Below, in pieces: positions 9,235 to 18,283 of a stretch of 64,000 nucleotides of DNA. Numbering within the stretch: the stretch's first letter is position 1; every line of letters begins with the position of its first letter. Position numbers and translations under genes: made by a program. The DNA is from an uncultured Mucispirillum sp. (GTDB lineage: Bacteria; Chrysiogenota; Deferribacteres; Deferribacterales; Mucispirillaceae). The notes below the pieces were generated by a model, which saw only the letters and a program-made list of their open reading frames with translations, did no database searches and had not been told where the DNA came from. The stretch covers positions 31,952 through 95,951 of the forward strand of contig CALVEY010000005.1 in the NCBI GenBank assembly GCA_944326705.1. Direction: 5' to 3'.

Positions 9235-9795
9235 TTATGCAATCTCCCCTTTATTTTCATTTCTAAAGTAATCTCTATAATATACAAATGCTGAATATAT
9301 AGATAATACTAATGCTGCATACATAAGAATAGTTCCTATTAAGAACCAGTTTATGCCAAGCCATGTAATTTTAAATGAAAGCATACCTATTGCTACCATT
9401 TGAAAAGTTGTTTTTAACTTACCCCATATACCTGCTGCAATAATTACACCTTTGCTGGCAGCAAGATTACGCAAAGCTTCCATTGCAAAATCTCTTGCAA
9501 GCATTAATACGGCTATCCACCAGTAAAGCCTGTCTAAATCTATTAATGCAATTAAGGCTGCTGCCACAAGTATTTTATCAGCAATAGGGTCTAATATTTT
9601 ACCTAAATCGGTAACCATATTATACTTTCTTGCAATATAACCATCAAGGAAATCTGAAACACCTGCAAATATAAAAATAATTGTTGCAGTCACATTACTC
9701 CAGTCTTTATTTATGTAAAGCACAATAAGATAAAGAGGTATAGCCACAACTCTTACTATTGTTAACTGGTTAGCAATATTAAGCTCTAATTTCAT
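9235..9795 (-). CDS. pgsA: CDP-diacylglycerol--glycerol-3-phosphate 3-phosphatidyltransferase
   Basis: PgsA makes phosphatidylglycerol phosphate in the inner membrane. The CDP-alcohol phosphotransferase motif is complete, with DFLDGYIARKYN followed by LGKILDPIADKI giving the D-G-x2-A-R...G-x3-D-x3-D pattern. The protein starts NIANQLTIVRVVAIPLY, typical of the family, and has about four further membrane segments. It sits 25 bases after greA and just before plsY. Confidence 0.95.
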   Translation of the reverse strand: MKLELNIANQLTIVRVVAIPLYLIVLYINKDWSNVTATIIFIFAGVSDFLDGYIARKYNMVTDLGKILDPIADKILVAAALIALIDLDRLYWWIAVLMLARDFAMEALRNLAASKGVIIAAGIWGKLKTTFQMVAIGMLSFKITWLGINWFLIGTILMYAALVLSIYSAFVYYRDYFRNENKGEIA

Positions 9796-9820
9796 AATCT
9801 CCTCCTGTTAAAATTATAGG

Positions 9821-10300
9821 TTATGCATCTATAAATTCAATTTTAATAATTTCATATTCAGTTTCACCTTTTGGTGCCTGAACAGTGAAATCATCACCTT
9901 CTTCCTTACCCATCATAGCTCTTGCAAGTGGTGACATAATAGATATTTTACCATTAAAAATATCTGCTTCATCACTGCCTACAATAGTGTATGTTTTTTG
10001 TTCTTCTGTATCAATATTTTCAATAGTTACTGTTGCACCAAAAGCAACTTTATCACCAGACATTTGTGATATATCTATAATTTCAAAAAGGCTCATTTTA
10101 TATTCAAGCTCGTTAATACGGGCTTCAATCATACCCTGCCTTTCTTTTGCTGCATCATATTCAGCATTTTCACTTAAATCCCCATGTCCTCTTGCTTCTT
10201 GAATAGCAAGTATTACTTCATTCCTATCTACATTACGCAGTTTATCAAGCTCTGCTTTTAATTTTTCATAACCACCGCGTGTTATAGGTATTCTGCTCAT
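9821..10300 (-). CDS. greA: Transcription elongation factor GreA
   Basis: GreA rescues backtracked RNA polymerase by stimulating transcript cleavage. The N-terminal coiled coil carries the acidic tip in GHGDLSENAEYDAAKERQG. The C-terminal FKBP-like domain ends SPLARAMMGKEEGDDFTV, as in the family. The gene follows a gap of about 120 bases after xseA and has AAGGAG upstream, so it probably heads a new transcription unit. Confidence 0.96.
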   Translation of the reverse strand: MSRIPITRGGYEKLKAELDKLRNVDRNEVILAIQEARGHGDLSENAEYDAAKERQGMIEARINELEYKMSLFEIIDISQMSGDKVAFGATVTIENIDTEEQKTYTIVGSDEADIFNGKISIMSPLARAMMGKEEGDDFTVQAPKGETEYEIIKIEFIDA

Positions 10301-10421
10301 TTACATCTCCTTGAAATCTATATTTTTTTTATTTATCCCATTTTTATACCTTTTATTCAGGTATTTTTAAAATATCTTAAAAGCATATCATATTTTTTTA
10401 AAAAGCGGTATAAAAAAAATA

Positions 10422-12071
10422 CTATTTTAGAATTTTTTCTATATTGTTTTCTTCTATGCTGTTTTTGCTGCTACTGCTGTGTATTTTTTCTGGATATGCA
10501 CTAACTATTCCATCTTTTAATGTTATAGTAAGCTCTTTATCCATTTCCACTTTATTAACTGATGATATTATTTTGTCTTTTTGAGTTACAACAGCATAAC
10601 CTCTTTCTATAACATTTTGTGGGTCAAGCAGACGCAGTTTACTTTCAAGCATGGAAACATCAGCATTTTTATTAAATCTGTAATCAATCATATACTGGTC
10701 TAACCGTCTAAAATATTCTTTTAACAGGCTGTTTGAAGCTGCATATTTTTCTCTTACTGCTCTTAAAAGAGCTTTTTCTATTGTATCAAGCTTATATTTA
10801 TAACTGTCTAACTTTTTAGCAGGGTTAAATAAGCTTATTTTATTAGTATAAAATTCTAAACGGGCAGCTTTCTTTTCAAGTTTATTTGATACTGCTGTTT
10901 TTATATTTTTTTTATACATTATCTCTTTTTGGTTATAGTTTGAAAGTTTAACAGCCATATTTGCCAGCAATGTTTTACGGCTGTTAGCTATTCTTACTTT
11001 ATATGCTTCTATTAAATTATTAGGATTAGAGGCAGCAACCACGCTTTCATATTTTGCAAGCTTTTTATTTAGTTCATATAATCTTTTATTAAGAATATTT
11101 TCTATCATATTATTAAAGCCGGCAATTTTATGATTAAGCTTTATAAGTTTATTCTGTGGCGATTTACTTTCTAATTTTAATGAAGCCATATCAAGCTGCT
11201 GATTTTTTTTCTCAAGCATATTTATCATATTTTTATTTAATACAAATATATATTTTTCAAGCAGCTGCTGAGCGGCTTTATAGTTAGATGATAAATATGC
11301 AGCTGCTGCAGTTGGAGTTGCTGCTCTATAGTCTGCTACATAGTCTATAATGGTAAAGTCTGTTTCATGACCTACTGCACTAATAAGAGGAACTTTTGAA
11401 GCAGCTGCTGCTCGAGCTACAGCTTCCTGATTAAAAACAGCTAAATCTTCCATACTGCCGCCACCGCGCATAACAACTATTACATCATATCTTTCTGTAT
11501 GACTTCCTGCTTTTAAGATTGTATCTGCAATAACTTGTGCATTTTCTATATTCTGCACAGGAATATTCCACACATCTATTAAATATCTGCCTTTTTCATT
11601 TTTAGTAGTAACTATAAAATCTTTAATTACAGCACCAGTTAATGCGGTTAATACAGCCACTCTGTATGGATATTTAGGAATTGGTCTTTTTCTTGATTCA
11701 TCAAAAAGGCCTTCTGCAAAAAGTTTCTTTTTCATTTCTTCAAACTGCTTCCATAAAAGCCCTTCTGAATCATATTCTATTTTTTTTACATTTATCTGAT
11801 AACTGCTTGATTTATCATAAGTTTTTATATCACCATACACTTTTACTTTATCACCAAGTTTAGGCATAAAATTATTAGATGCATGATAATATTTAAAATA
11901 AGTTGCATTTAATATAGCATCGCCTTCCTTTAATGTAAAATATATATGGCCGCTTGAATTCTGCTTTGATACCTGCGATATCTCACCTGTTACTGCAACC
12001 ATCTCTGGGAAGGCATTTTTTAATATACTTGATAATATCTGTGATATTTCTTTAACACTAAATTCCTGCAT
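10422..12071 (-). CDS. xseA: Exodeoxyribonuclease VII large subunit
   Basis: XseA is the catalytic subunit of exonuclease VII, which degrades single-stranded DNA from both ends. An N-terminal OB-fold (about residues 1-100) has ISQVSKQNSSGHIYFTLKEG. The catalytic region includes the block VVMRGGGSMEDLAVFNQEAVARA and SAVGHETDFTIIDYVADYRAATPTA (quoted in part by key residues G-H-E-T-D-F). A long helical region follows. At 549 residues it is about 100 longer than the usual 400-450, with the extra length in the coiled-coil half. I see no xseB small-subunit gene in the window. It lies 11 bases after the FtsB-like gene. Confidence 0.93.
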   Translation of the reverse strand: MQEFSVKEISQILSSILKNAFPEMVAVTGEISQVSKQNSSGHIYFTLKEGDAILNATYFKYYHASNNFMPKLGDKVKVYGDIKTYDKSSSYQINVKKIEYDSEGLLWKQFEEMKKKLFAEGLFDESRKRPIPKYPYRVAVLTALTGAVIKDFIVTTKNEKGRYLIDVWNIPVQNIENAQVIADTILKAGSHTERYDVIVVMRGGGSMEDLAVFNQEAVARAAAASKVPLISAVGHETDFTIIDYVADYRAATPTAAAAYLSSNYKAAQQLLEKYIFVLNKNMINMLEKKNQQLDMASLKLESKSPQNKLIKLNHKIAGFNNMIENILNKRLYELNKKLAKYESVVAASNPNNLIEAYKVRIANSRKTLLANMAVKLSNYNQKEIMYKKNIKTAVSNKLEKKAARLEFYTNKISLFNPAKKLDSYKYKLDTIEKALLRAVREKYAASNSLLKEYFRRLDQYMIDYRFNKNADVSMLESKLRLLDPQNVIERGYAVVTQKDKIISSVNKVEMDKELTITLKDGIVSAYPEKIHSSSSKNSIEENNIEKILK

Positions 12072-12082
12072 AATATACTCAA

Positions 12083-12373
12083 TTATTTCTTTTCTTCTGT
12101 AGTTTTATTATCTTCTATAATATATACATCTTCGCCCATTTTCTGCAGACCAAGTTCTCTTCTTATAATCCCTTCTAAGTATTCCTGATTTTTAATGGCA
12201 AGCTCTAATTCTCTTTCTTTTTCTGCTATTTCTTTATCCATTTCTCTAAGCCTTTCTTCATAGCTTTGACGAACTGTTACAAGCTCATTATATTTAAGCA
12301 CACCATTATGACCAAAAATAATATAAAATACAATAGCACATATAATTACTGTAAATATTATTGCATACCTCAT
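12083..12373 (-). CDS. FtsB/DivIC-like septum formation initiator
   Basis: This is a small bitopic division protein of 96 residues. It has one N-terminal membrane segment (about residues 3-20), a coiled coil (about 32-70) and the family motif IIRRELGLQKMGEDVY near the C-terminus. FtsB forms the FtsQLB complex that activates septal peptidoglycan synthesis. Its start codon overlaps the miaA stop in an ATGA arrangement, so the two are translationally coupled. Confidence 0.85.
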   Translation of the reverse strand: MRYAIIFTVIICAIVFYIIFGHNGVLKYNELVTVRQSYEERLREMDKEIAEKERELELAIKNQEYLEGIIRRELGLQKMGEDVYIIEDNKTTEEKK

Positions 12374-13290
12374 AACAAGCTCCTTTTTCCATTAATCAAA
12401 TCTATTAAGTTATTTTCAAGCAGCAAAACATCATCATACATAACTACATTTTCTTTATTTCTAAACCAGGTAAACTGTCGCTTTGCAAAATGCCTTGTTT
12501 CTTTTGCTATCTGGCTTATAATATGTTCTTCACTTCCGCCATTTATAATATAATCAGCAATTAATTTATAGCCTATTGCTCTAAATGATGGACATTCTGT
12601 ATTATACCCTGCATTTAAAAGGTTTTCCACTTCCTGTTTCCAGCCTTTTTTCCACATTTGCACAGTTCTTTCGTTTATTTTTTCATAAAGCCCTTTTCTG
12701 TCCTGCCATAAAACTGCACAGGTATATTTATATTTTGGCTCTCTGTTGTATTTTTTATGCGCTTCTGTAAAAGAGATACCAAGTCCATAATATATTTCTA
12801 ATGCACGAATAATTCTTGCAGGGTCATTACTGCTGATTTTAACTGCATATTCATTATCTACCTGCATAAGTTTATTATATAATGCACCTAAGCCGTCAAG
12901 TTCTGCTTTTTTCTGCAGCTCCTGCCTGATATTGCTCTCAATTTCTGGGCAGTTAAATATACCATCAGTTAATGATTTAATATAAAGCCCTGTGCCACCT
13001 GCTATTACAGGTACTTTACCTCTTTTTATTATATCATCAATAAGCTCTTCTGCCTGCTGAACAAATATGCCTGCAGAATAACATTCATCTGGCTGCATAA
13101 TATCTATAAGATGATGTTTTACCTGCTGCATTTCCTGCTTACTGACTTTTGCTGTGCCAATATCAAGCCCTTTATATACTTGAAAAGCATCAGCACTTAT
13201 AATTTCAACAATTCCTGTTTTTAATGCAGCATTAAAAGCTGTTCCACTTTTGCCGGAAGATGTAGGGCCTGTAATAATAGGTATTATCAT
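12370..13290 (-). CDS. miaA: tRNA dimethylallyltransferase MiaA
   Basis: MiaA adds a dimethylallyl group to A37 of tRNAs that read UNN codons. The P-loop GPTSSGKS, the DAFQVYKGLDIGTAK block and the FRAIGYKL region are all present. I use the ATG at 13290 (MIIPIITGPTSSGKS) instead of an earlier in-frame start; the stretch before it belongs to the overlapping mutL 3' end. The start overlaps the mutL TGA by four bases. The mutL-miaA order is conserved in many bacteria. Confidence 0.95.
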   Translation of the reverse strand: MIIPIITGPTSSGKSGTAFNAALKTGIVEIISADAFQVYKGLDIGTAKVSKQEMQQVKHHLIDIMQPDECYSAGIFVQQAEELIDDIIKRGKVPVIAGGTGLYIKSLTDGIFNCPEIESNIRQELQKKAELDGLGALYNKLMQVDNEYAVKISSNDPARIIRALEIYYGLGISFTEAHKKYNREPKYKYTCAVLWQDRKGLYEKINERTVQMWKKGWKQEVENLLNAGYNTECPSFRAIGYKLIADYIINGGSEEHIISQIAKETRHFAKRQFTWFRNKENVVMYDDVLLLENNLIDLINGKRSLL

Positions 13291-15179
13291 CTGTAAAATT
13301 TCCTTGCAAGCTCCTGCACAGTCATCATATATATAATTGGTCTGCCGTGTGGGCATGTACCAAAATTATCAGTATTAAAAAGCAGTGTAACAAGATACTC
13401 CATTTCTGCATAAGTTAATTCATTACCTGCTTTTATGGCAGATTTACATGAAAGCATAGCCCGCGGAGCTTCTTCCTGCTTTGATTTACCAGTTAAGCAT
13501 AAGTCTACTGCTATATTTGTAAACTCTTTTGCTATATTTTTTCTTATAATATTATATGGCACTCTTAAAATTTCAAGCTTATCTATACCTGTAATTTTAT
13601 AAGCATATCCAAAAGATTCTATAATAACTTTATACCTGTCAATATTTTCTATAATTTCATCAGTCATTACAACTTCTACTGCATCATGCAGAACTATGGA
13701 AGGCTTTGGTTTAGCAGCATTATCTGACTGTATTTTTTCAAAAAGTATTCTTTCATGTGCTGCATGCTGGTCAATAAATAATATTTCTTTATTCGGTGTT
13801 TCTATAATAATATATGTTTTATCTACCTGACCTACAACTCTAAATTCTCCACCTGCTATACGGCTGTCAAGTGTATCTGCATTACTATTTAATGCTTCTT
13901 TATTATCATTATTAACTACTGGAATATCTTCAAGTGTTTCATCAAGAGATAAAGTATATGCAGGCTGTGGCATTTTTATTTCAGAGCTTTCTTCTGCAGC
14001 TGCTTTTGGACTGTTATTATAAGAAGTATTGCTACTGCTGCTTTTATACTCTGAAAAAGTTTTATAACTATTATCTTTATTAAATACAGGTTTATTTTCA
14101 ACTGGTTTTTCATATTCTACATTACTCTGCTCTTTATTATCTTGTTTTTCATTAATAGTATAACCCTGCTGTATATAGTTGCCAGTATATCCAGTATTTA
14201 CGCCTTTGCCTTTAAAAGAATTTGCTACAGCGTCACTTACAAGAGAAAACATTTCTCCAGCATTTACAAATCTTACTTCAAGTTTTGCAGGGTGCACATT
14301 AGCATCAACTATGTCTGGACTAATTCTAATATCTATAACTGCTGCAGGAAATCTGCCATCTGGTATAAGCCTGTGATATGCATTAATAACTGCCTGCACT
14401 AAACTTGTATCTTTTATAAGCCTGCCATTAACACCAATGATAATAGCGTCTCTTTTTAACCTGTCACTAGCTGATGGCAGTGTGGCGCAGGCTATTATTT
14501 TTTTACCAGCATACTCAGCCACTCCTTGACAGAATGCTTTACCACTGAATACTTTAGCTGCTCTTACTGCTGTATCATCAGTAGATAATGCATGATATAC
14601 TTCTTTATCATTACATTTTAAAGTAATATCTATATCTGGATTAATAAGAGAAAAATGTTTTATAAGCTTTATAATTTCTGCTTCCAGACTTTTAGAGCTT
14701 TTTAAAAACTTACGCCTTGCAGGCAGATTTTCAAATAGTCTGTCAGCTTCTATAATTGTGCCTTTTACTGCTGCAGTTGGCTTAATTTCTCCAATTTTAC
14801 CATACTGGCATGTGATAGTATATGCTTTGCCGTCTTTACCACTTGTAATTTTAAAATCACTTACAGAAGATATTGCAGCTAACGCTTCTCCCCTGAAGCC
14901 AAAAGTAGCAGCAGAATAAACATCTTCCACTGTTTCTGCCTTACTTGTTGCAAAACGCTCTAATGCAAGTGGTAAATCATCTTTATCTATTCCTTTGCCA
15001 TTATCAGTAACTTTTATTTTATTTAATCCGCCTTCATTAATTTCAACAATAATTTTTGTTGCTCCAGCATCGCATGAGTTTTCTATTAATTCTTTTACAA
15101 CATTAAAAGGTTTTTCAACCACTTCACCTGCTGCTATTTTAGAAGCAACTTCTGGGGACAGCCTTTTTATTACAGACAT
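13287..15179 (-). CDS. mutL: DNA mismatch repair protein MutL (endonuclease type)
   Basis: The GHKL ATPase domain (about residues 1-330) has the motifs ELIENSCDAGAT, TDNGKGI and GFRGEALAAISSV. A variable linker rich in Asn and Ser follows at about 340-440. The C-terminal dimerisation domain carries DQHAAHERILFE, which fits the nicking-endonuclease motif DQHA-x2-E-x4-E, with supporting ACKSAIKAG and CPHGRP motifs. This MutL should therefore nick DNA itself, as in bacteria without MutH. It heads the unit with miaA and the ftsB-like gene. Confidence 0.96.
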   Translation of the reverse strand: MSVIKRLSPEVASKIAAGEVVEKPFNVVKELIENSCDAGATKIIVEINEGGLNKIKVTDNGKGIDKDDLPLALERFATSKAETVEDVYSAATFGFRGEALAAISSVSDFKITSGKDGKAYTITCQYGKIGEIKPTAAVKGTIIEADRLFENLPARRKFLKSSKSLEAEIIKLIKHFSLINPDIDITLKCNDKEVYHALSTDDTAVRAAKVFSGKAFCQGVAEYAGKKIIACATLPSASDRLKRDAIIIGVNGRLIKDTSLVQAVINAYHRLIPDGRFPAAVIDIRISPDIVDANVHPAKLEVRFVNAGEMFSLVSDAVANSFKGKGVNTGYTGNYIQQGYTINEKQDNKEQSNVEYEKPVENKPVFNKDNSYKTFSEYKSSSSNTSYNNSPKAAAEESSEIKMPQPAYTLSLDETLEDIPVVNNDNKEALNSNADTLDSRIAGGEFRVVGQVDKTYIIIETPNKEILFIDQHAAHERILFEKIQSDNAAKPKPSIVLHDAVEVVMTDEIIENIDRYKVIIESFGYAYKITGIDKLEILRVPYNIIRKNIAKEFTNIAVDLCLTGKSKQEEAPRAMLSCKSAIKAGNELTYAEMEYLVTLLFNTDNFGTCPHGRPIIYMMTVQELARKFYR

Positions 15180-15241
15180 ACTTTATCCTTATATTTATTT
15201 GAACAGTATTTTACTAGATTTTTTATTTTTTTACAATAGGG

Positions 15242-15273
15242 CAAAAAAAATTCCGCCAAATAATATGGCGGAA
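15242..15273 (-). terminator. Intrinsic terminator downstream of the DsbC-like lipoprotein gene
   Basis: Perfect 8-bp arms TTCCGCCA and TGGCGGAA (15251-15258 and 15266-15273) are followed, on the minus strand, by a run of eight T. The hairpin lies just past the 3' end of the lipoprotein gene and separates it from mutL. Confidence 0.85.
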
Positions 15274-15295
15274 CTAATGATTATAATATGGTTTA

Positions 15296-16225
15296 TTATT
15301 TAATATTATTTAAAGCTTTTAAGATTAAACCTTCATTATATCCAGAAATAGCTTTACCATTAATATAAAATGCTGGTGTAGCATCAATATTTAATTTCTC
15401 AGCTAATTTTTTTGTTCCTTCAATTTTTGCTTTAATCTCATCAGAATTAACTAATTCTTTAAATTTATCAGGGTTATCTGTTTTAGCTGCAAAATCACTA
15501 ATAATTTGATTATTTACATCATTAACTATTTTAGTCACTGTTTCTTGATTCATTTGAACGCCTGATTTTTGTAATTCTGCAAGTTTTGCTTCTATGATTT
15601 TTATATAATCAGATTCAAACAGGTCATTTTTAAAATTAAATCCCATTTGCATACCAGCTTCAAATACTTGTGCCATAATTGGGGCATTTGGGTGCATATC
15701 TAATGGTAAATGAACCATATATAACGCATAGTCTGATTTACCTTTTAATTCACTTTTAAATAAGCTGTTTGCTTTTTTACAGTATGGGCATTGAAAATCA
15801 GTAATTTCAACAATAACATTTTTAGAGTTTTTGTTACCACCTGCAAGTGTCAGGTTAGTTGTATCTATTGTTTCCACTTTAGCAAATTCAAACTCTAATT
15901 CATCTTTTAAAGATGATAACGTGTTAGAGTCAATTATATCTTTTGCAAAATACTGTCCGTTTGTAATAACTCTTTCAGTATTAACAAGGTTATCTTTATT
16001 ATATATTTTTATTTCTGCAAATGAAAAACCAGGAAGTGTATCTTTAAGATTTTTAAGTTCACTAACTTGAACTTTTATATCCTGACCAGTTTTAGCAAAA
16101 GCAGCCTGTAAATTTTTTTCTAATATTTTTAAATCAGCATTTGATGCCTGGTTAATATTTGCTTTAGAAGTGCAGCCTGCAGCTAATGCAGCAAGTAAAA
16201 CAACCAGTATAATTAAACGTTTCAT
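15296..16225 (-). CDS. Lipid-anchored thioredoxin-fold thiol-disulfide protein (DsbC/DsbG-like)
   Basis: A lipoprotein signal peptide ends in LAALAAGC. Residues of roughly 30-125 resemble the DsbC-type dimerisation region. A thioredoxin-fold domain follows, with active-site FQCPYCKKA and the cis-proline segment IDATPAFYING. It probably oxidises or isomerises disulfides in periplasmic proteins while anchored to a membrane. I chose the ATG at 16225, preceded by AAGGAG, over an upstream in-frame start. It stands alone between two terminable units. DsbA-type versus DsbC-type activity cannot be decided here. Confidence 0.82.
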   Translation of the reverse strand: MKRLIILVVLLAALAAGCTSKANINQASNADLKILEKNLQAAFAKTGQDIKVQVSELKNLKDTLPGFSFAEIKIYNKDNLVNTERVITNGQYFAKDIIDSNTLSSLKDELEFEFAKVETIDTTNLTLAGGNKNSKNVIVEITDFQCPYCKKANSLFKSELKGKSDYALYMVHLPLDMHPNAPIMAQVFEAGMQMGFNFKNDLFESDYIKIIEAKLAELQKSGVQMNQETVTKIVNDVNNQIISDFAAKTDNPDKFKELVNSDEIKAKIEGTKKLAEKLNIDATPAFYINGKAISGYNEGLILKALNNIK

Positions 16226-16320
16226 ATTCAGCTCCTTAAATATAAATAGTGTCAATATTTAACACACTTAAATATATTATTCAAATATTCTAATATATTC
16301 TATACATATTTTATACAAAT

Positions 16321-16776
16321 TTATTTAATAATGCTGTAGCATGAAGTAATTTCAGTGCCACCATCTACTTCCCTAAGCTGGAAATAATATTTTTCATTAT
16401 CAACTATCATTTCTATATTAGCTTTTTTACCTTCTTTAATATGTATTTTTTTCGGTAAAATTTCATAGAACATTGATACTGTAGAGTTATTTACATATTC
16501 CTTATTTACAAAATACTTTTCATTAGAATCCGGCAGGTATCTTTTCCAATATTCTGCATATTTATGGTTTGGCACAAAATAAGCACCAAATTCTTCATAA
16601 GCTTTACCTATTCTTTTATCTTTAAAAAAATATTTAAAATATTCTTTACATTCAGCTGAATTTACAGACTTTTCCATAATTACAAAATCACAATTTGGGC
16701 ATGCTTTTTCATATACTTCAGCATATGCAGAAATATTTAATACTAATAGTGAAATTATTATAACAAAAATTTTCAT
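16321..16776 (-). CDS. Secreted protein of unknown function
   Basis: An N-terminal signal peptide (MKIFVIIISLLVLNISAYA) is clear. The mature part of about 130 residues begins with a CPNC motif and is rich in Tyr and Lys. I recognise no family. The start at 16776 puts the signal peptide at the true N-terminus, and GGGG lies upstream. A second gene of similar size and style occurs at 36383, but I see no convincing similarity between them. Confidence 0.7.
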   Translation of the reverse strand: MKIFVIIISLLVLNISAYAEVYEKACPNCDFVIMEKSVNSAECKEYFKYFFKDKRIGKAYEEFGAYFVPNHKYAEYWKRYLPDSNEKYFVNKEYVNNSTVSMFYEILPKKIHIKEGKKANIEMIVDNEKYYFQLREVDGGTEITSCYSIIK

Positions 16777-16846
16777 ATATAACCCCATAAATTTTTGCAT
16801 AGTTTATTATAAAAAGAGAAAAAAGAAAAGAGAAAAATAAAAGAAA

Positions 16847-16917
16847 AGGCGACGTCCGGATTTGAACCGGAGTACAAGGCTTTGCAGGCCTCTGCCTAAC
16901 CACTCGGCCACGTCGCC
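16847..16917 (-). tRNA. tRNA-Cys (GCA)
   Basis: The minus strand folds as a cloverleaf with a 7-bp acceptor stem (GGCGACG with CGTCGCC), a T-arm containing GGTTCAAATCC, and the anticodon loop CTGCAAA giving GCA. The discriminator base is U, as expected for tRNA-Cys. The 3' CCA is not encoded. It lies ten bases after tRNA-Gly and shares its promoter. Confidence 0.95.
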
Positions 16918-16927
16918 ATATAAAAAA

Positions 16928-17000
16928 AGCGGGTGACGAGACTCGAACTCGCGACCTCAACCTTGGCAAGGTCACGCTCTACCAACTGAGCTACACCCGC
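16928..17000 (-). tRNA. tRNA-Gly (GCC)
   Basis: The cloverleaf has acceptor stem GCGGGTG with CACCCGC, D-arm AGCTCAGTTGGTAGAGC, anticodon loop TTGCCAA (anticodon GCC) and T-arm GAGTTCGAGTCTC. The 3' CCA is not encoded. It is the first gene of a Gly-Cys tRNA pair. Confidence 0.96.
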
Positions 17001-17009
17001 GTGGGAATT

Positions 17010-17040
17010 ATTATATATAATATTTCCTATATAATGTCAA
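17010..17040 (-). promoter_or_regulatory. Sigma-70 promoter of the tRNA-Gly/tRNA-Cys pair
   Basis: On the minus strand TTGACA (17035-17040) is followed by TATATA after 17 bases or TATAAT after 19. The predicted start point falls just before the tRNA-Gly 5' end. The perfect -35 hexamer suits a strong stable-RNA promoter. Confidence 0.8.
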
Positions 17041-17092
17041 TAAAAAATTTTATATTTTTTTATTTTTTTATTTTCTTTTTATTATTAATAAG

Positions 17093-17446
17093 TTAGTTAT
17101 CTAATATTAATGGTTTTTCTTGATTACCCTGCAGTTGTAATGAAACACCATTATCTGTCATAATCATAGAAAGCATATCTTCCAGCACAACTTTTTCCCC
17201 ACCTGTTTCAATTAATGTACTTAAAGCATTATCTGGTATCTGCATTATTTTAGTGCATGGTTTTGGCACTCCTGCTATATTGTGTGTGCAGCCAGAAATA
17301 GATGCATTTATTAAATCACTTTTTGTAATGGCAGGATTTCCATTAATAATTAAATCACTGCCTTTATCAGATTTTAGCTGAACTATACCATTGTGAGCAC
17401 ATATAACTTTATCATTTTCTAATAATGGTTTCATACAACATCTCAT
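17093..17446 (-). CDS. PAAR-like (DUF4280-type) small protein
   Basis: The 117-residue protein has the pattern of PAAR-like spike-tip proteins: VICAHNGIVQL, a NGNPAITKSDL turn, SGCTHNIAGVPKPCTKI, and an extended C-terminal part without the usual repeats. Such proteins cap type VI secretion or contractile-injection spikes and carry effectors, often binding a metal through Cys/His. No secretion genes are nearby, so it would be an orphan. The start is uncertain; MKPLLEN at 17434 is an alternative and neither has a strong ribosome-binding site. The family call is moderate. Confidence 0.55.
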   Translation of the reverse strand: MRCCMKPLLENDKVICAHNGIVQLKSDKGSDLIINGNPAITKSDLINASISGCTHNIAGVPKPCTKIMQIPDNALSTLIETGGEKVVLEDMLSMIMTDNGVSLQLQGNQEKPLILDN

Positions 17447-17645
17447 GTTTAATGCAAAACAATAATATGTTTATTTTCATATTATATTATATCTATTTTC
17501 AATAATAATTTCATAATTTAGCAATAAATATATTTAACTAATTAAATTATATTAATTAAGATTAGCAGATATGATATATTTGATATAGATATAGATATAG
17601 ATAGAGAGAGAAAGAGAATTATTTTAATATTTTTATAAATTTTAC
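17447..17645. repeat. AT-rich spacer with a GATATA short tandem repeat
   Basis: This gap upstream of the PAAR-like gene contains GATATA repeated about 3.7 times at 17582-17603, followed by a GA-rich run to about 17617. The rest is AT-rich with no gene or clear promoter hexamers that I can support. Confidence 0.6.
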
Positions 17646-17677
17646 ATAAAAAACCCTGTGTATAAAATACACAGGGC
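17646..17677 (-). terminator. Intrinsic terminator of the DUF302 gene
   Basis: Perfect 9-bp arms CCCTGTGTA and TACACAGGG (17654-17662 and 17668-17676) are followed on the minus strand by TTTTTT. It lies about 30 bases past the DUF302 stop codon. Confidence 0.85.
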
Positions 17678-17705
17678 AAAAAAAGTGGGTAGGTATATTA
17701 TAAAA

Positions 17706-18161
17706 TTATTTAAGGATATTTTTTGCCATTCCGTCTAACATACCTTGAGTGCCTTTAATAAATTGATGTTTATCAGCACCTTTATAGTTTTTAGCTATGT
17801 CAGTTGGGTTTACATAAGAAAAATATACTTTGCCTTTATCTTCAAAAATGTATATTTTTAAAGGTAAATCAATACCAGCCTGTGGATAATCTTTCATAAA
17901 AGTAGCGCCAAAAGCAGGGTTGCCAAAAATAAGTAATGTGCCTTGGCCCATTTCAGCATTTAATTTTTTTGCATTTTCGCCATGGTTAATAACTGCAAAT
18001 AATGTTGCTTTTTTATTTGCTTTAATAGCATTAATTGTTTTTTCTACTGTTGTTTTGTAATCATATTTACTTTCTATTGCAGTAGTATGACCTGCAGCAA
18101 AAGAAACAGCTGCAAAACCTAATACAAATACAGCTACAGTTAAAAACTTAAACTTTTTCAT
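17706..18161 (-). CDS. Exported DUF302-family protein
   Basis: A signal peptide (about residues 1-22, ending VSFAAG) precedes a DUF302 domain: the start YKTTVEKTINAIKANK, then LFAVINHGENAKKLNAE and LLIFGNPAFGATFM. DUF302 proteins are small alpha/beta proteins of unsettled function, often linked to redox or sulfur metabolism and possibly binding heme or small ligands. The central residues GNP and PLKIYIFED are as in the family. It is a single-gene unit with its own terminator. Confidence 0.85.
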   Translation of the reverse strand: MKKFKFLTVAVFVLGFAAVSFAAGHTTAIESKYDYKTTVEKTINAIKANKKATLFAVINHGENAKKLNAEMGQGTLLIFGNPAFGATFMKDYPQAGIDLPLKIYIFEDKGKVYFSYVNPTDIAKNYKGADKHQFIKGTQGMLDGMAKNILK

Positions 18162-18283
18162 ACTATTTTACTCCTTTTTATATTTTTATAAAAATTAGCA
18201 CACAGTAATGAATATGTCAACAATCTTAACCAAAAAAACATAATTTCTACATAATTAGTTTTGATTACTATTATTAATAAAGA

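Noticed and set aside
16718..16975. An 85-codon minus-strand open frame reading MTLPRLRSRVRVSS
   Set aside because: It runs through tRNA-Gly and tRNA-Cys; the apparent protein is a translation of tRNA sequence.
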